Source of the DNA: Paenibacillus sp. PvR098
GTDB lineage: Bacteria; Bacillota; Bacilli; Paenibacillales; NBRC-103111
Direction: 5' to 3'
Length of the DNA: 64,000 nt
NCBI RefSeq assembly: GCF_017833255.1
Contig: NZ_JAFIBU010000001.1
Span: 496,001 to 560,000, forward strand
A program made the position numbers and the translations under genes. Under the pieces are notes generated by a model. It was not told the DNA's origin and searched no databases. It saw only the letters and a list, made by a program, of their open reading frames with translations. Positions 1-8,460 of the stretch are shown here, piece after piece (the first letter of the stretch is position 1; each line of letters starts with the position of its first letter).

Positions 1-1121
1 CTGAAATTCCGCGCAATTATATAAAAAAGAATGTCAATGCTCAGGATGCGCATGAAGCGATCCGCCCAAGCTCCGTGCTGCGTGAGCCAGATCAGATGAA
101 GGAGTATCTGAGCCGCGATCAATTCCGGTTGTATAAACTTGTTTGGGAGCGGTTTGTGGCAAGCCAGATGGCTTCCGCCGTGATGGATACAATGACGGTG
201 GATCTGACGGCCGACTCTATCGTGTTCCGCGCGGTGGGCTCTAAAGTGAAATTTCCTGGCTTTATGAAGGTGTATGTGGAAGGGAATGACGATGCTGCCG
301 CTGATACCGGTGACGAAGATCGGCTGCTCCCTCCACTCAAACAAGGCGATCAGGCTAAAAAGAAGCAGATCGATCCGAAGCAGCACTTCACACAGCCTCC
401 ACCTCGATATACAGAGGCCCGACTAGTTAAGGCGCTGGAGGAAATGGGGATCGGCAGGCCAAGTACGTACGCTCCGACGCTCGAAACAATCCAGAAGCGT
501 GGCTATGTCGCCATCGAGGAGAAGAAATTCGTACCAACGGAGCTTGGTGAGCTGGTGATCCAGCAAATGATTGAATTTTTTCCGGAAATTTTGGACGTGG
601 AGTTCACGGCCCATATGGAGGAAGGACTCGATCATATCGAGGAAGGCAAGGAAGATTGGGTACATGTGCTCAGCGAATTTTACGAGTCGTTTGAGAAGCG
701 GTTAGAAGTGGCTGAGGAAGAGATGGAGAAGGTGGAAATCCAAGATGAGGTTTCCGATGAAATATGCGAGAAATGCGGACGAAATTTTGTGTACAAAATG
801 GGACGCTTCGGTAAATTTCTGGCTTGCTCCGGCTTTCCTGATTGTCGCAATACTAAACCGATCGTTAAGGATACCGGTGTGACTTGCCCGACCTGTCACG
901 AGGGGAAGATTATCGAGCGGAGAAGCAAAAAAGGACGTGTTTTCTACGGGTGCGACCGGTATCCTGATTGCGAATTCGTTTCATGGGATAAGCCTGTTGA
1001 GCAGCCCTGCCCTAAGTGCGGCGCTATGCTGGTAGAAAAGCGAAACAAATTAGGCACGTTCGTGCAATGTGTGGCCTGTGATTTTAAGGAAGAAAAAAAG
1101 GAAGAGCAAGATGGCGATTAA
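1..1121 (+). CDS. topA: DNA topoisomerase I, C-terminal part (5' end outside window)
   Basis: Type IA topoisomerase that relaxes negatively supercoiled DNA. The frame is open from base 3, giving about 372 residues. Near the edge it carries the conserved [10 protein letters not shown] motif of the type IA core; the active-site Tyr and TOPRIM domain would lie upstream. The end holds three Topo_C zinc-ribbon repeats, CxxC...C-type, beginning near bases 765, 891 and 1009. The third lacks the usual spacing before its last cysteine but keeps CPKC and CVAC. The ORF runs to a TAA just upstream of trmFO, the order seen in B. subtilis. Identity is secure; only the N-terminal half is missing because of the window edge. 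Confidence 0.96.
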   Translation, partial: EIPRNYIKKNVNAQDAHEAIRPSSVLREPDQMKEYLSRDQFRLYKLVWERFVASQMASAVMDTMTVDLTADSIVFRAVGSKVKFPGFMKVYVEGNDDAAADTGDEDRLLPPLKQGDQAKKKQIDPKQHFTQPPPRYTEARLVKALEEMGIGRPSTYAPTLETIQKRGYVAIEEKKFVPTELGELVIQQMIEFFPEILDVEFTAHMEEGLDHIEEGKEDWVHVLSEFYESFEKRLEVAEEEMEKVEIQDEVSDEICEKCGRNFVYKMGRFGKFLACSGFPDCRNTKPIVKDTGVTCPTCHEGKIIERRSKKGRVFYGCDRYPDCEFVSWDKPVEQPCPKCGAMLVEKRNKLGTFVQCVACDFKEEKKEEQDGD

Positions 1122-1171
1122 TCGTGCTCTTATAACAGCTTGATGTAGAAGTCTCAAGGAGGAACAATGCA

Positions 1172-2500
1172 GTGACTGATGTACCGAAAGTGACCGTGAT
1201 CGGCGCCGGGCTCGCAGGCAGCGAGGCCGCATGGCAAATTGCAAGCCTTGGCGTTCCGGTCGTGCTGTACGAAATGCGTCCAGTAAAAAGAACACCGGCT
1301 CATATTTCCGATCAATTCGCCGAGCTCGTCTGCAGCAATTCGCTGCGAGCGAACGGCTTAACCAACGCAGTGGGCGTATTAAAGGAAGAAATGCGTCTGC
1401 TGAATTCCTTGATCCTACGTGCTGCGGATAAGCATGCTGTACCTGCGGGTGGAGCTCTTGCGGTGGATCGGGATGGTTTTTCCGGAGAAGTAACTGCGCT
1501 GCTGCGTAATCATCCGCTGATCGAGGTGCGTAACGAAGAACTGGAGTCGCTGCCTGAAGGCATCGTGGTAGTAGCAACCGGTCCGCTTACGTCCCCTGCT
1601 TTGTCCAAGCATTTGCAGGATTTGACGGGAGAGGACTACCTGTATTTCTACGATGCGGCCGCACCGATTGTAGAGAAAGATTCCATCGACATGAGTAAGG
1701 TATATCTCGCTTCACGCTATGACAAGGGCGAGGCGGCCTACTTAAACTGTCCGATGACCGAAGAAGAGTTTAATCGCTTCTACGAAGCTCTGATTACTGC
1801 AGAGACCGCACCGATAAAGGAATTTGAGAAGGAAATTTATTTCGAAGGCTGTATGCCGATCGAAGTGATGGTAAAGCGGGGGCGGCAAACCGTTCTGTTC
1901 GGACCGATGAAACCCGTTGGCTTGGTTAACCCGCACACCGGCGAGCTGCCTTTCGCCGTTGTTCAGTTGAGACAGGATAATGCGGCGGGCACGCTCTACA
2001 ACTTGGTAGGCTTCCAAACCCATTTGAAGTGGGGGGAGCAGAAGCGAGTGTTCTCACTCATTCCTGGCTTAGAAAATGCGGAATTCGTTCGTTACGGCGT
2101 TATGCATAGAAATACGTTTATTAATTCTCCTAGGCTGCTCCGTCCGACATACCAATTCAAAGATCGGGATGATTTGTTTTTTGCCGGACAGATGACGGGA
2201 GTAGAAGGGTATGTGGAGTCGGCTGCCTCTGGCATGATTGCAGGTATGAATGCGGCCCGATATGCGAAAGGATTGGAATGCCTTGTGCTTCCGCCAGATA
2301 CGGCGCTAGGAAGCATGGCACAGTACATTACTACAGCTGATTTTAAGCACTTTCAGCCGATGAACGCTAATTTCGGATTATTTCCGCCGTTGGATGAGAA
2401 AATCAGGAACAAGCAGCTCAAAAACGAAAAAATCGCATCGAGAGCTATTGAGAAAATTCAGAATTTTTCACAAAACGTATACAATTCGACTTGTAATTAA
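1172..2500 (+). CDS. trmFO: methylenetetrahydrofolate-tRNA-(uracil-5-)-methyltransferase TrmFO
   Basis: FAD-dependent enzyme that makes m5U54 in the tRNA T-loop using methylene-THF. At 442 aa it is full length. The N-terminus has the dinucleotide-binding [11 protein letters not shown] motif (residues 11-21). Cys54 in [10 protein letters not shown] and Cys227 in FEGCMPIEV match the two functional cysteines known in the family. The GTG start at 1172 follows AAGGAGGA (1156-1163); the nearby ATG at 1167 is out of frame and stops at once. It lies about 50 bp after topA, probably in the same transcript. In B. subtilis the next gene is xerC/codV; here hslV follows directly. Confidence 0.96.
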   Translation: MTDVPKVTVIGAGLAGSEAAWQIASLGVPVVLYEMRPVKRTPAHISDQFAELVCSNSLRANGLTNAVGVLKEEMRLLNSLILRAADKHAVPAGGALAVDRDGFSGEVTALLRNHPLIEVRNEELESLPEGIVVVATGPLTSPALSKHLQDLTGEDYLYFYDAAAPIVEKDSIDMSKVYLASRYDKGEAAYLNCPMTEEEFNRFYEALITAETAPIKEFEKEIYFEGCMPIEVMVKRGRQTVLFGPMKPVGLVNPHTGELPFAVVQLRQDNAAGTLYNLVGFQTHLKWGEQKRVFSLIPGLENAEFVRYGVMHRNTFINSPRLLRPTYQFKDRDDLFFAGQMTGVEGYVESAASGMIAGMNAARYAKGLECLVLPPDTALGSMAQYITTADFKHFQPMNANFGLFPPLDEKIRNKQLKNEKIASRAIEKIQNFSQNVYNSTCN

Positions 2501-2529
2501 AACATGTACTATGGTACGATAAATCCGTC

Positions 2530-2550
2530 TATAGTCTACCCACATCTAAA
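2530..2550 (+). promoter_or_regulatory. Copy 1 of an upstream element shared with fla/che
   Basis: TATAGTC, TACCCA and TCTAAA occur in order over 21 bp in the trmFO-hslV spacer. The same three blocks, with one extra C and two changed bases, occur at 5488-5509 upstream of flgB. TATAGT could serve as a -10 box, but I see no good -35 17 or 18 bp upstream in this copy. A weaker alternative promoter is TCGACT (2486-2491), 18 bp, TATGGT (2510-2515). Function is not known. Confidence 0.4.
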
Positions 2551-2568
2551 CAATGGAACTTTACGCCA

Positions 2569-2591
2569 AACTAAGCTTAGACAGCTTAGTT
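2569..2591 (+). other. Inverted repeat in hslV 5' leader
   Basis: AACTAAGC (2569-2576) and GCTTAGTT (2584-2591) form a perfect 8-bp stem with a 7-base loop. Only a short T run (TTTT, 2590-2593) follows, so it is a poor terminator. It ends about 12 bases before the hslV Shine-Dalgarno and could act on mRNA stability or translation. Confidence 0.5.
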
Positions 2592-2622
2592 TTCGTCATG
2601 ATTGGAGGGAGAATTCGCGCTT

Positions 2623-3168
2623 ATGGAGCAAACGTTTCACGCCACGACGATCTTTGCCATCAGGCATGAAGGTAAGGGGGCCATCGCTGGTGACGGTCAA
2701 GTAACGTTCGGAAACAGTATGGTGATGAAGAGTCAAGCCAAAAAGGTTCGAAGATTATATCGTGGAGGCGTCATCGCCGGTTTTGCCGGATCCGTAGCTG
2801 ATGCCATCACTTTGTTCGAAAAGTTTGAAGCCAAGTTGGAAGAGCATCACGGGAACCTTCAGCGTTCGGCTGTCGAACTCGCTAAAGATTGGCGTTCGGA
2901 TCGCGTGCTCCGCCGTCTGGAAGCCATGATGGTTGTGATGGACCGCAGCGGCTTGCTGCTCATTTCCGGCAACGGGGAAATTATTGAGCCAGACGATGGT
3001 ATCTTGGCTATCGGTTCCGGTGGAAGCTTTGCACTTTCAGCGGGCAGAGCGCTCCATCGTTACGCGCCGCAGATGAGCGCTAAGGAAATTGCCCATGCGG
3101 CATTAACCATGGCCGCTGAGATCTGTGTGTTTACGAACCATAACATTATTGTTGAAGAGATGGAATGA
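2623..3168 (+). CDS. hslV: ATP-dependent protease proteolytic subunit HslV (ClpQ)
   Basis: Peptidase subunit of the HslVU (ClpQY) protease, an Ntn-hydrolase that forms a double hexamer capped by HslU. From ATG 2623 it is 181 aa, usual for the family, and begins [15 protein letters not shown]. As in B. subtilis ClpQ, several residues precede the TT that aligns with the E. coli N-terminal threonine. GDGQVTFGN and the C-terminal AIGSGG region are conserved. An in-frame TTG at 2602 lies within the ribosome site region; ATG 2623 is preferred because GGAGGG (2604-2609) precedes it, though the 13-base spacing is a little long. It is followed 21 bp later by hslU. Confidence 0.93.
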   Translation: MEQTFHATTIFAIRHEGKGAIAGDGQVTFGNSMVMKSQAKKVRRLYRGGVIAGFAGSVADAITLFEKFEAKLEEHHGNLQRSAVELAKDWRSDRVLRRLEAMMVVMDRSGLLLISGNGEIIEPDDGILAIGSGGSFALSAGRALHRYAPQMSAKEIAHAALTMAAEICVFTNHNIIVEEME

Positions 3169-3189
3169 TTCCAAGGAGGTTATGAAACT

Positions 3190-4587
3190 TTGAAATCGAA
3201 CGCTTTGACCCCCAAAGAAATCGTAGCCGAACTGGATAAGTATATTGTTGGGCAAAAGCAGGCCAAGAAATCGGTTGCCGTCGCCCTCCGCAACCGGTAT
3301 CGCCGCAGTTTGCTGGACGAGTCGATCCGTGATGAGATCGTGCCCAAAAACATTTTGATGATCGGACCTACCGGAGTAGGCAAGACGGAAATTGCCCGCA
3401 GGCTCGCTAAGCTCGTAGGAGCCCCTTTTATCAAAATTGAGGCTACAAAATTTACCGAGGTTGGGTATGTCGGCCGGGATGTGGAATCGATGGTGCGGGA
3501 TTTGGTGGAAACATCCATTCGGATGGTAAAGGCGGAGAAAACCGACAAGCTCAAGGATAGGGCTGAGCAAATGGTCGTTGATCGGCTTGTTTCCATTCTC
3601 GTTCCTAATCCTTCAAAGCAGCGCGGCCAACGGAATCCGCTGGAGATGTTATTCAATCAGCAGAACGCTTCACAACCGGAGCAGGAGCAAGAAACCGATC
3701 CTTCCGTGCTTTCCCGCAGACAGGAAGTCAAGGAGCAGCTGCTTCGCGGCGAGCTTGAGAATCAGGTGATCGAGATCGAGGTCGAGGACAATTCTCCTTC
3801 TATGCTTGATATGTTGGCAGGGCAAGGCAATGAACAGGCCGGCATGAATATGCAGGAGCTGTTCGGCAGTTTGATGCCCAAACGAACGAAGAAGCGGAAG
3901 CTGCCGATAAAGGAAGCTCGTAAGGTTCTTCTTCAGGAGGAAGCGCAGAAGCTGCTGGATATGGATGAAGTCATGCAGGAAGCGGTCAGACGCGCGGAGC
4001 AGAGCGGCATCATATTTATCGACGAGATTGATAAAATTTGCAGCTCCAGCCGAGGAAGCGGACCCGACGTCTCCCGTGAAGGCGTACAGAGAGATATCCT
4101 TCCTATCGTGGAGGGCTCCACGGTAATGACCAAATACGGACCCGTCAAAACGGATTATATTTTGTTCGTAGCGGCAGGAGCGTTTCACATTGCTAAGCCC
4201 TCGGATCTCATACCGGAGCTTCAAGGTCGGTTTCCGATTCGGGTCGAGCTCAGCAGTTTGACGCAGCAGGACTTTGTGCTGATCCTGAAGGAGCCTCAGC
4301 ATGCGCTGACAAAGCAATATACCGCGCTGCTGGAGACTGAAGGTATTCAAGTTCAATTTTCTGATGAGGCTATACATGAAATCGCGCGAATTGCTGCGGA
4401 GGTTAATCAAAATACGGATAATATCGGGGCTCGACGATTGCATACGATTTTGGAGAAGCTGCTGGAGGATTTGTCTTATGAAGCCCCTGAAATTACTCTG
4501 GAGCGGATTGTCATCTCTCCGGAGTATGTGAGGGAAAAGCTATCTGATATCGTACAAAATAGAGACTTAAGCCAATACATTTTGTAA
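3190..4587 (+). CDS. hslU: ATP-dependent protease ATPase subunit HslU (ClpY)
   Basis: AAA+ unfoldase that feeds substrates to HslV. It is 465 aa. Walker A GPTGVGKT is at residues 59-66, the pore-loop GYVG follows at about 95, and Walker B is FIDEIDKI. The variable I domain lies between them (about 110-260). The C-terminus ends DLSQYIL, the tail that docks into HslV. The TTG start at 3190 is set by AAGGAGGT (3173-3180), 9 bases upstream; the ATG at 3182 is out of frame and stops immediately. It forms an operon with hslV and codY. Confidence 0.96.
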   Translation: MKSNALTPKEIVAELDKYIVGQKQAKKSVAVALRNRYRRSLLDESIRDEIVPKNILMIGPTGVGKTEIARRLAKLVGAPFIKIEATKFTEVGYVGRDVESMVRDLVETSIRMVKAEKTDKLKDRAEQMVVDRLVSILVPNPSKQRGQRNPLEMLFNQQNASQPEQEQETDPSVLSRRQEVKEQLLRGELENQVIEIEVEDNSPSMLDMLAGQGNEQAGMNMQELFGSLMPKRTKKRKLPIKEARKVLLQEEAQKLLDMDEVMQEAVRRAEQSGIIFIDEIDKICSSSRGSGPDVSREGVQRDILPIVEGSTVMTKYGPVKTDYILFVAAGAFHIAKPSDLIPELQGRFPIRVELSSLTQQDFVLILKEPQHALTKQYTALLETEGIQVQFSDEAIHEIARIAAEVNQNTDNIGARRLHTILEKLLEDLSYEAPEITLERIVISPEYVREKLSDIVQNRDLSQYIL

Positions 4588-4610
4588 TCGTTCAAGTTGG
4601 AGGCAAGATC

Positions 4611-5384
4611 ATGACATTGTTGATGAAGACCAGAAGGCTGAATAAGCTGCTGCAGAAGGAGGCGGGGAACCCGGTCAGTTTTATGGATATGGCCGTGGTG
4701 CTTAGTGGCCTGCTGAATGCTGATATTTATGTTGTCAGCCGGAAAGGCAAGGTGCTTGGTAGCGCGTATTTATCCTCAGCGCAAGATATGCTAGTAAGCG
4801 GTTCTGTCCTACAAGAAAATCGTTTTCCACCGGAGTACAACCAGCTGTTGCTGAAAGTGGACGAAACCTCTTCCAATCTAGCTGCAGGAAGTCCATTTGA
4901 TGTATTCGGCGACCATTCCGCGGACACGTCATTCTATATTACGATTGTTCCCATCATTGGCGGAGGAGAAAGACTGGGAACGCTTGTGTTAACCAAACGA
5001 AACGGTCAGTTTATCGATGACGATTTGATTTTGGCGGAATACGGGTCAACCGTTGTAGCAATGGAAATTTTAAGGGAAAAAGCGGAGCAAATTGAGATTG
5101 AGGCTCGTTCCAAAGCGGTTGTGCAAGTGGCGGTCGGCTCTTTGTCATTTAGTGAGATGGAGGCGGTCGAGCATATTTTCGAACAACTGGATGGGATGGA
5201 AGGTCTTCTAGTTGCCAGTAAAATTGCAGATCGAGTTGGAATCACTCGCTCAGTGATTGTGAATGCGCTCCGCAAGCTGGAAAGCGCGGGCGTCATCGAA
5301 ACCCGCTCGCTTGGTATGAAGGGAACATACATCCGTGTGTTAAACGATCAGCTGCTGAGCGGTATTCAAAACGCAAAATCTTGA
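4611..5384 (+). CDS. codY: GTP-sensing transcriptional regulator CodY
   Basis: Global repressor/activator of low-GC Gram-positives that responds to GTP and branched-chain amino acids. At 257 aa it matches B. subtilis CodY (259). The N-terminal GAF-type ligand domain spans about residues 1-155. The C-terminal winged helix contains [19 protein letters not shown], with the recognition helix near residue 215. ATG 4611 follows GGAGG (4599-4603). It closes the hslVU-codY operon and is followed by a terminator. In B. subtilis CodY represses the adjacent fla/che promoter; I found no good CodY box in the flgB upstream region here. Confidence 0.97.
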   Translation: MTLLMKTRRLNKLLQKEAGNPVSFMDMAVVLSGLLNADIYVVSRKGKVLGSAYLSSAQDMLVSGSVLQENRFPPEYNQLLLKVDETSSNLAAGSPFDVFGDHSADTSFYITIVPIIGGGERLGTLVLTKRNGQFIDDDLILAEYGSTVVAMEILREKAEQIEIEARSKAVVQVAVGSLSFSEMEAVEHIFEQLDGMEGLLVASKIADRVGITRSVIVNALRKLESAGVIETRSLGMKGTYIRVLNDQLLSGIQNAKS

Positions 5385-5423
5385 AGATTTTTTGTCTTTT
5401 TTGTAAAAATATATAGAATGAAG

Positions 5424-5451
5424 GCCCTGTATGAAAATATAGGGCTTTTTT
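5424..5451 (+). terminator. Rho-independent terminator after codY
   Basis: GCCCTGTAT (5424-5432), GAAA tetraloop and ATATAGGGC (5437-5445) give a 9-bp stem with one G-U pair, followed by six T (5446-5451). It separates the hslVU-codY transcript from fla/che. Confidence 0.88.
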
Positions 5452-5464
5452 CTCATTGTAATCA

Positions 5465-5493
5465 TTTCCAAAATTCTTCAATATAAATATAGT
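5465..5493 (+). promoter_or_regulatory. Candidate sigma-A promoter of fla/che
   Basis: TTTCCA (5465-5470), a 17-bp spacer and TATAGT (5488-5493), lying just after the codY terminator and 133 bp before flgB. The -35 matches TTGACA at 4 of 6 bases, the -10 matches TATAAT at 5 of 6. It would give a leader of about 125 nt. No convincing sigma-D promoter is visible in this gap, although TAAA with weak -10-like bases occurs at 5506-5530. Confidence 0.5.
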
Positions 5494-5509
5494 CCTACCC
5501 AAGTCTAAA
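5488..5509 (+). promoter_or_regulatory. Copy 2 of element shared with hslV upstream region
   Basis: TATAGTC, C, TACCCA, AG, TCTAAA. It differs from 2530-2550 by one inserted base and two substitutions. It overlaps the candidate -10 box and the likely transcription start of fla/che, which would suit a regulator site or an initial-transcribed-region signal. The match to any known operator is not recognised. Confidence 0.4.
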
Positions 5510-5548
5510 TTATCCCAGCACTGCTATATTTTTTTTCGAAGAAAATGT

Positions 5549-5570
5549 CGAACAAAGGAGGATTTGTTCG
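5549..5570 (+). promoter_or_regulatory. Leader hairpin with GGAGGA loop upstream of flgB
   Basis: CGAACAAA (5549-5556) and TTTGTTCG (5563-5570) are perfect complements; the 6-base loop is GGAGGA. It lies 56-77 bases before the flgB start, and a separate SD (GGGAG, 5614-5618) serves flgB, so the loop is not flgB's ribosome site. A competing stem AACAAAG (5551-5557) with CTTTGTT (5573-5579) is also perfect. GGA in a hairpin loop is the hallmark of CsrA sites. A 7-base exact Spo0A box, TGTCGAA (5546-5552), overlaps the left arm. Confidence 0.55.
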
Positions 5571-5625
5571 CGCTTTGTTGAATATTTAATAGATCAGATC
5601 ATTCCGGGAAAGTGGGAGTTCATCC

Positions 5626-6027
5626 ATGAATATCTTGAGTAAGCCCGCATTTCAATTGCTGGAACAGTCTCTCAATGCAGCTACAGTTCGACAAAAGGTG
5701 ATAGCAGATAATGTCGCCAACGTCGATACGCCTTATTTCAAACGTTCGGAAGTCCGATTTGAGGAGTTTCTGCAGCAGGAGTTAAATAAAGGCGAACTGC
5801 AAGGCTATCGAACGGATCCAAGGCATTTTCACATCGGACGTCCCGCCAATCCGCAGCCGCAGATTATTCGCGACAGCCAATCGATGATCAACAACAACTT
5901 GAACAACGTAGATATCGATTACGAGATGTCGCTTATGGCTAAAAACCAGCTTCGCTACAATACGATTGTGCAGCAAGTAAACAGTGAGATTAATAAGGTA
6001 AGAACGGCTATAGGCGGAAGGGGGTAA
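5626..6027 (+). CDS. flgB: Flagellar basal-body rod protein FlgB
   Basis: Proximal rod subunit that connects the MS ring to the distal rod. It is 133 aa, as usual. The N-terminal flagellar rod signature reads QKVIADNVANVDTPYFK (residues about 23-39), and the C-terminus has the matching amphipathic helix. ATG 5626 follows GGGAG (5614-5618). It is the first gene of the fla/che cluster, 3 bp before flgC, as in B. subtilis. Confidence 0.96.
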   Translation: MNILSKPAFQLLEQSLNAATVRQKVIADNVANVDTPYFKRSEVRFEEFLQQELNKGELQGYRTDPRHFHIGRPANPQPQIIRDSQSMINNNLNNVDIDYEMSLMAKNQLRYNTIVQQVNSEINKVRTAIGGRG

Positions 6028-6030
6028 CAT

Positions 6031-6486
6031 ATGAAGCTGACCAACGGGTTTGATATCAGCTCCTCTGCTCTAACAGCGCAGCGGCTACGGATGGATGTCA
6101 TTTCGTCCAATATTGCCAATAGCGATTCGACACGAGCAAGGATGGTGAACGGCAAATGGGTTCCTTACCAACGAAAACTTGTCACCATAGAACCGAAACA
6201 GGGGACCTTTGCCGAATCGCTTCAGAACGCTATGGCCGGTAAGACCGGCGGAGCAGGAGAAGGGGTACGCGTAACGAAAGTTATCGAAGATACTTCTCCC
6301 TTTAAGCAGGTCTACAATCCAACGCATCCGGATGCCGACGAGAACGGATTTGTAATGCTTCCGAATGTCGACGTGCTTAAAGAAATGGTGGACATGATAT
6401 CAGCCACCCGCTCATACGAAGCGAACGTAACTGCGCTTAACGCTACCAAAGCAATGGTTGGGAAAGCGCTGGAAATCGGAAGATAA
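6031..6486 (+). CDS. flgC: Flagellar basal-body rod protein FlgC
   Basis: Rod subunit, 151 aa. The N-terminal rod motif MDVISSNIANSDSTRA (about residues 21-36) and the C-terminal block SATRSYEANVTALNATKAM are those of FlgC. ATG 6031 lies 3 bases after the flgB stop; AAGGGGG at the end of flgB serves as its ribosome site. Translationally coupled with flgB. Confidence 0.96.
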   Translation: MKLTNGFDISSSALTAQRLRMDVISSNIANSDSTRARMVNGKWVPYQRKLVTIEPKQGTFAESLQNAMAGKTGGAGEGVRVTKVIEDTSPFKQVYNPTHPDADENGFVMLPNVDVLKEMVDMISATRSYEANVTALNATKAMVGKALEIGR

Positions 6487-6508
6487 TTAAACTAAAGGGG
6501 CTATTTAT

Positions 6509-6808
6509 ATGATTGACAAAATAACTTTACAGCCGCAGAAAATCACAGATAACATTCAGCCGAAAAATATGAGCCCAGCCGAAGTGACTGATCAATTCGG
6601 AAAATTTTTGAACGATTCCATGGCTGACTTAAACGCACAACAGATAACGGTTGACAAACTAAACAACGGATTCGTTAAGGGAGAAATATCCGACGTTCAC
6701 CAACTGATGATCGCTTCCCAAAAAGCTTCACTAGGATTGGAACTGACGGTACAAGTGAGGAACAAGGTTATCGAAGCTTATCAAGAAATCATGAGAATGC
6801 AAGTCTGA
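6509..6808 (+). CDS. fliE: Flagellar hook-basal body adaptor FliE
   Basis: Small protein that joins the rod to the MS ring. It is 99 aa. The C-terminal half contains SDVHQLMIASQKASLGLEL and ends RNKVIEAYQEIMRMQV, the conserved FliE tail. ATG 6509 follows AAAGGGG. It sits between flgC and fliF, the conserved order. Confidence 0.95.
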   Translation: MIDKITLQPQKITDNIQPKNMSPAEVTDQFGKFLNDSMADLNAQQITVDKLNNGFVKGEISDVHQLMIASQKASLGLELTVQVRNKVIEAYQEIMRMQV

Positions 6809-6851
6809 TCTTGATGAATTTCGGTGACGGTCAATCAGATGGGGTGAAACA

Positions 6852-8447
6852 GTGAACGAGAACCTACTCCAATATTGGAATAAAGCAAAGCAATATTGGA
6901 ATCAGTTTAGTAAAACACAGAAAATTACACTAATCTCGACATTGGTTATAGTCATACTTACGATAGGGATCATTAGTTATAACCTTTCCAAAACGGAATA
7001 CGCCCTTGCCTATACGAATTTGCCGCCTAGCGATGCAGCGGCGATCAAGACTTATTTGGACGAGGCACGAATTCCGTACCAACTTAGTGAAGACGGGAAA
7101 AGCATCGGCGTTCCTCGAAGTGAAGTGGCCAGTGTCAAATTGGGGGTAGAATCTCAAGGACTAAATAAGAATGGCAACATCGGCTACGGCGCCTTCAGTG
7201 AAAGCAGTACGTTCGGGACAACAGACCGTGAGTTCGATGTCAAATATCTTAATGCTGTGCAGGGTGAACTTCAGCAGCTCATTAATACCAATACTGCAGT
7301 GAGTAGTTCAAAAGTACTAATTAGTTTACCGAAAGACAGTGTTTTTTTACCATCGGGCGCAGAGCCGGACAAAGCATCTGCATCGGTCGTATTGGAAATC
7401 AAGCCTGGCTATTCACTAGATCAGGCCAAGATAGATACGATGTATAATCTGGTATCTCATAGTGTCAAAGAATTGCCGATAGAGAACATTACCATCTCTG
7501 ACCAAAATGGTGATTTGCTTGAATATTCCAAAGGGGATAACCAAATAGGCAATGCTTCAACTATCGCGATGCAGCAGTTTGAAATTAATAATAAGTTCAA
7601 AAACGATGTGCAGCGTAATGTCCAGCAAATGCTGGGAGCGATACTCGGCAGAGATAAGGTAATCGTCAGCGTCTTTTCCACGATGAACTTTGATCAGACA
7701 AGACGAAAGGAACAACTCGTCACTGCTCCGAATGAAGTCGATCAAGTCGGTTTGGATATTTCGATTCAGGAGATTCAGAAAAACTATACAAGCGACGGTG
7801 CTGAGCAGCAGGGCGGGGTACCCGGAACGGGAGCAACAGACGTACCAGGATATCCTGGTGCCGCAAATACAGGAAGAACAAATTCCGAAGAGCTTCAAAG
7901 AACGGTTAACCGAGAAGTTAACCGAATTACGAACGAAATTGTGCTCACGCCTCACGTTGTAAAAGATTTAACCATTAATGTGGGGATTGAACCACCTGAC
8001 CCACTGGATATGAATTCTTTGACACCGCAGACGGTTGAAGCTGTTCGTCAAATTCTGGTTAACGTTGTTCGAGCCGCGCTAGCGGACAGTGGACAGGTAA
8101 TGACGGAAGAAGAATTAGCCAGAAAAGTAACCGTGTTTCCACAAACGTTCGCTAGAACGAATGAGATTCAGGGGGCAAATGCGAATACGATGCTGCTTTA
8201 CGGTGCTCTTGGGGGCTTGGCTCTTGCATTGATTGGGGGCGGCGCTTACTGGCTGCTGCGCAGACGGAGAGCCCGGGCGCAGGTCGAGGAGGAGATCGTG
8301 GATGAAACGCCAAGAGTGGAGTTTCCGACCATTGATATCGACAATGTAAAAAATGAAAATCAAGTGCGTAAACAGCTAGAGCAGTTAGCCAAGAGGAAGC
8401 CGGATGAGTTTGTGAATCTGCTGCGTACTTGGTTAGTAGACGAATAG
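6852..8447 (+). CDS. fliF: Flagellar MS-ring protein FliF
   Basis: Forms the membrane MS ring that is the base for rotor and export gate. It is 531 aa. One transmembrane segment lies at about residues 25-43, ring-building motifs follow, a Gly/Pro-rich insert is at about 315-345, and a second membrane helix is at about 450-470. The C-terminal tail ends DEFVNLLRTWLVDE, the FliG-binding segment. GTG 6852 follows GGGGTGA. Similar in size to B. subtilis FliF. Confidence 0.96.
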   Translation: MNENLLQYWNKAKQYWNQFSKTQKITLISTLVIVILTIGIISYNLSKTEYALAYTNLPPSDAAAIKTYLDEARIPYQLSEDGKSIGVPRSEVASVKLGVESQGLNKNGNIGYGAFSESSTFGTTDREFDVKYLNAVQGELQQLINTNTAVSSSKVLISLPKDSVFLPSGAEPDKASASVVLEIKPGYSLDQAKIDTMYNLVSHSVKELPIENITISDQNGDLLEYSKGDNQIGNASTIAMQQFEINNKFKNDVQRNVQQMLGAILGRDKVIVSVFSTMNFDQTRRKEQLVTAPNEVDQVGLDISIQEIQKNYTSDGAEQQGGVPGTGATDVPGYPGAANTGRTNSEELQRTVNREVNRITNEIVLTPHVVKDLTINVGIEPPDPLDMNSLTPQTVEAVRQILVNVVRAALADSGQVMTEEELARKVTVFPQTFARTNEIQGANANTMLLYGALGGLALALIGGGAYWLLRRRRARAQVEEEIVDETPRVEFPTIDIDNVKNENQVRKQLEQLAKRKPDEFVNLLRTWLVDE

Positions 8448-8460
8448 AGGTGTACATGGC

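Noticed and set aside
2453..2470. GAAAATTCAGAATTTTTC near the end of trmFO as a CodY site
   Set aside because: The half-sites are in the opposite order to the CodY consensus, and the sequence is coding.
2501..2622. Remnant of xerC in the trmFO-hslV spacer
   Set aside because: No stretch in any frame resembles a tyrosine recombinase; the space is simply too short.
3670..4443. 257-codon minus-strand frame opposite hslU
   Set aside because: Antisense of a well-conserved AAA+ gene; no family features.
5564..5589. Very short leader peptides after AAAGGAGG (TTG 5564 or TTG 5575)
   Set aside because: The first start is 2 bases from the SD and the second gives only four codons; the SD-like sequence is better explained as the loop of a hairpin.
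5461..5625. CodY box or sigma-D promoter upstream of flgB
   Set aside because: The best CodY-like 15-mer has about six mismatches to AATTTTCWGAAAATT. TAAA at 5506 lacks a GCCGATAT-like partner at 15 bp.
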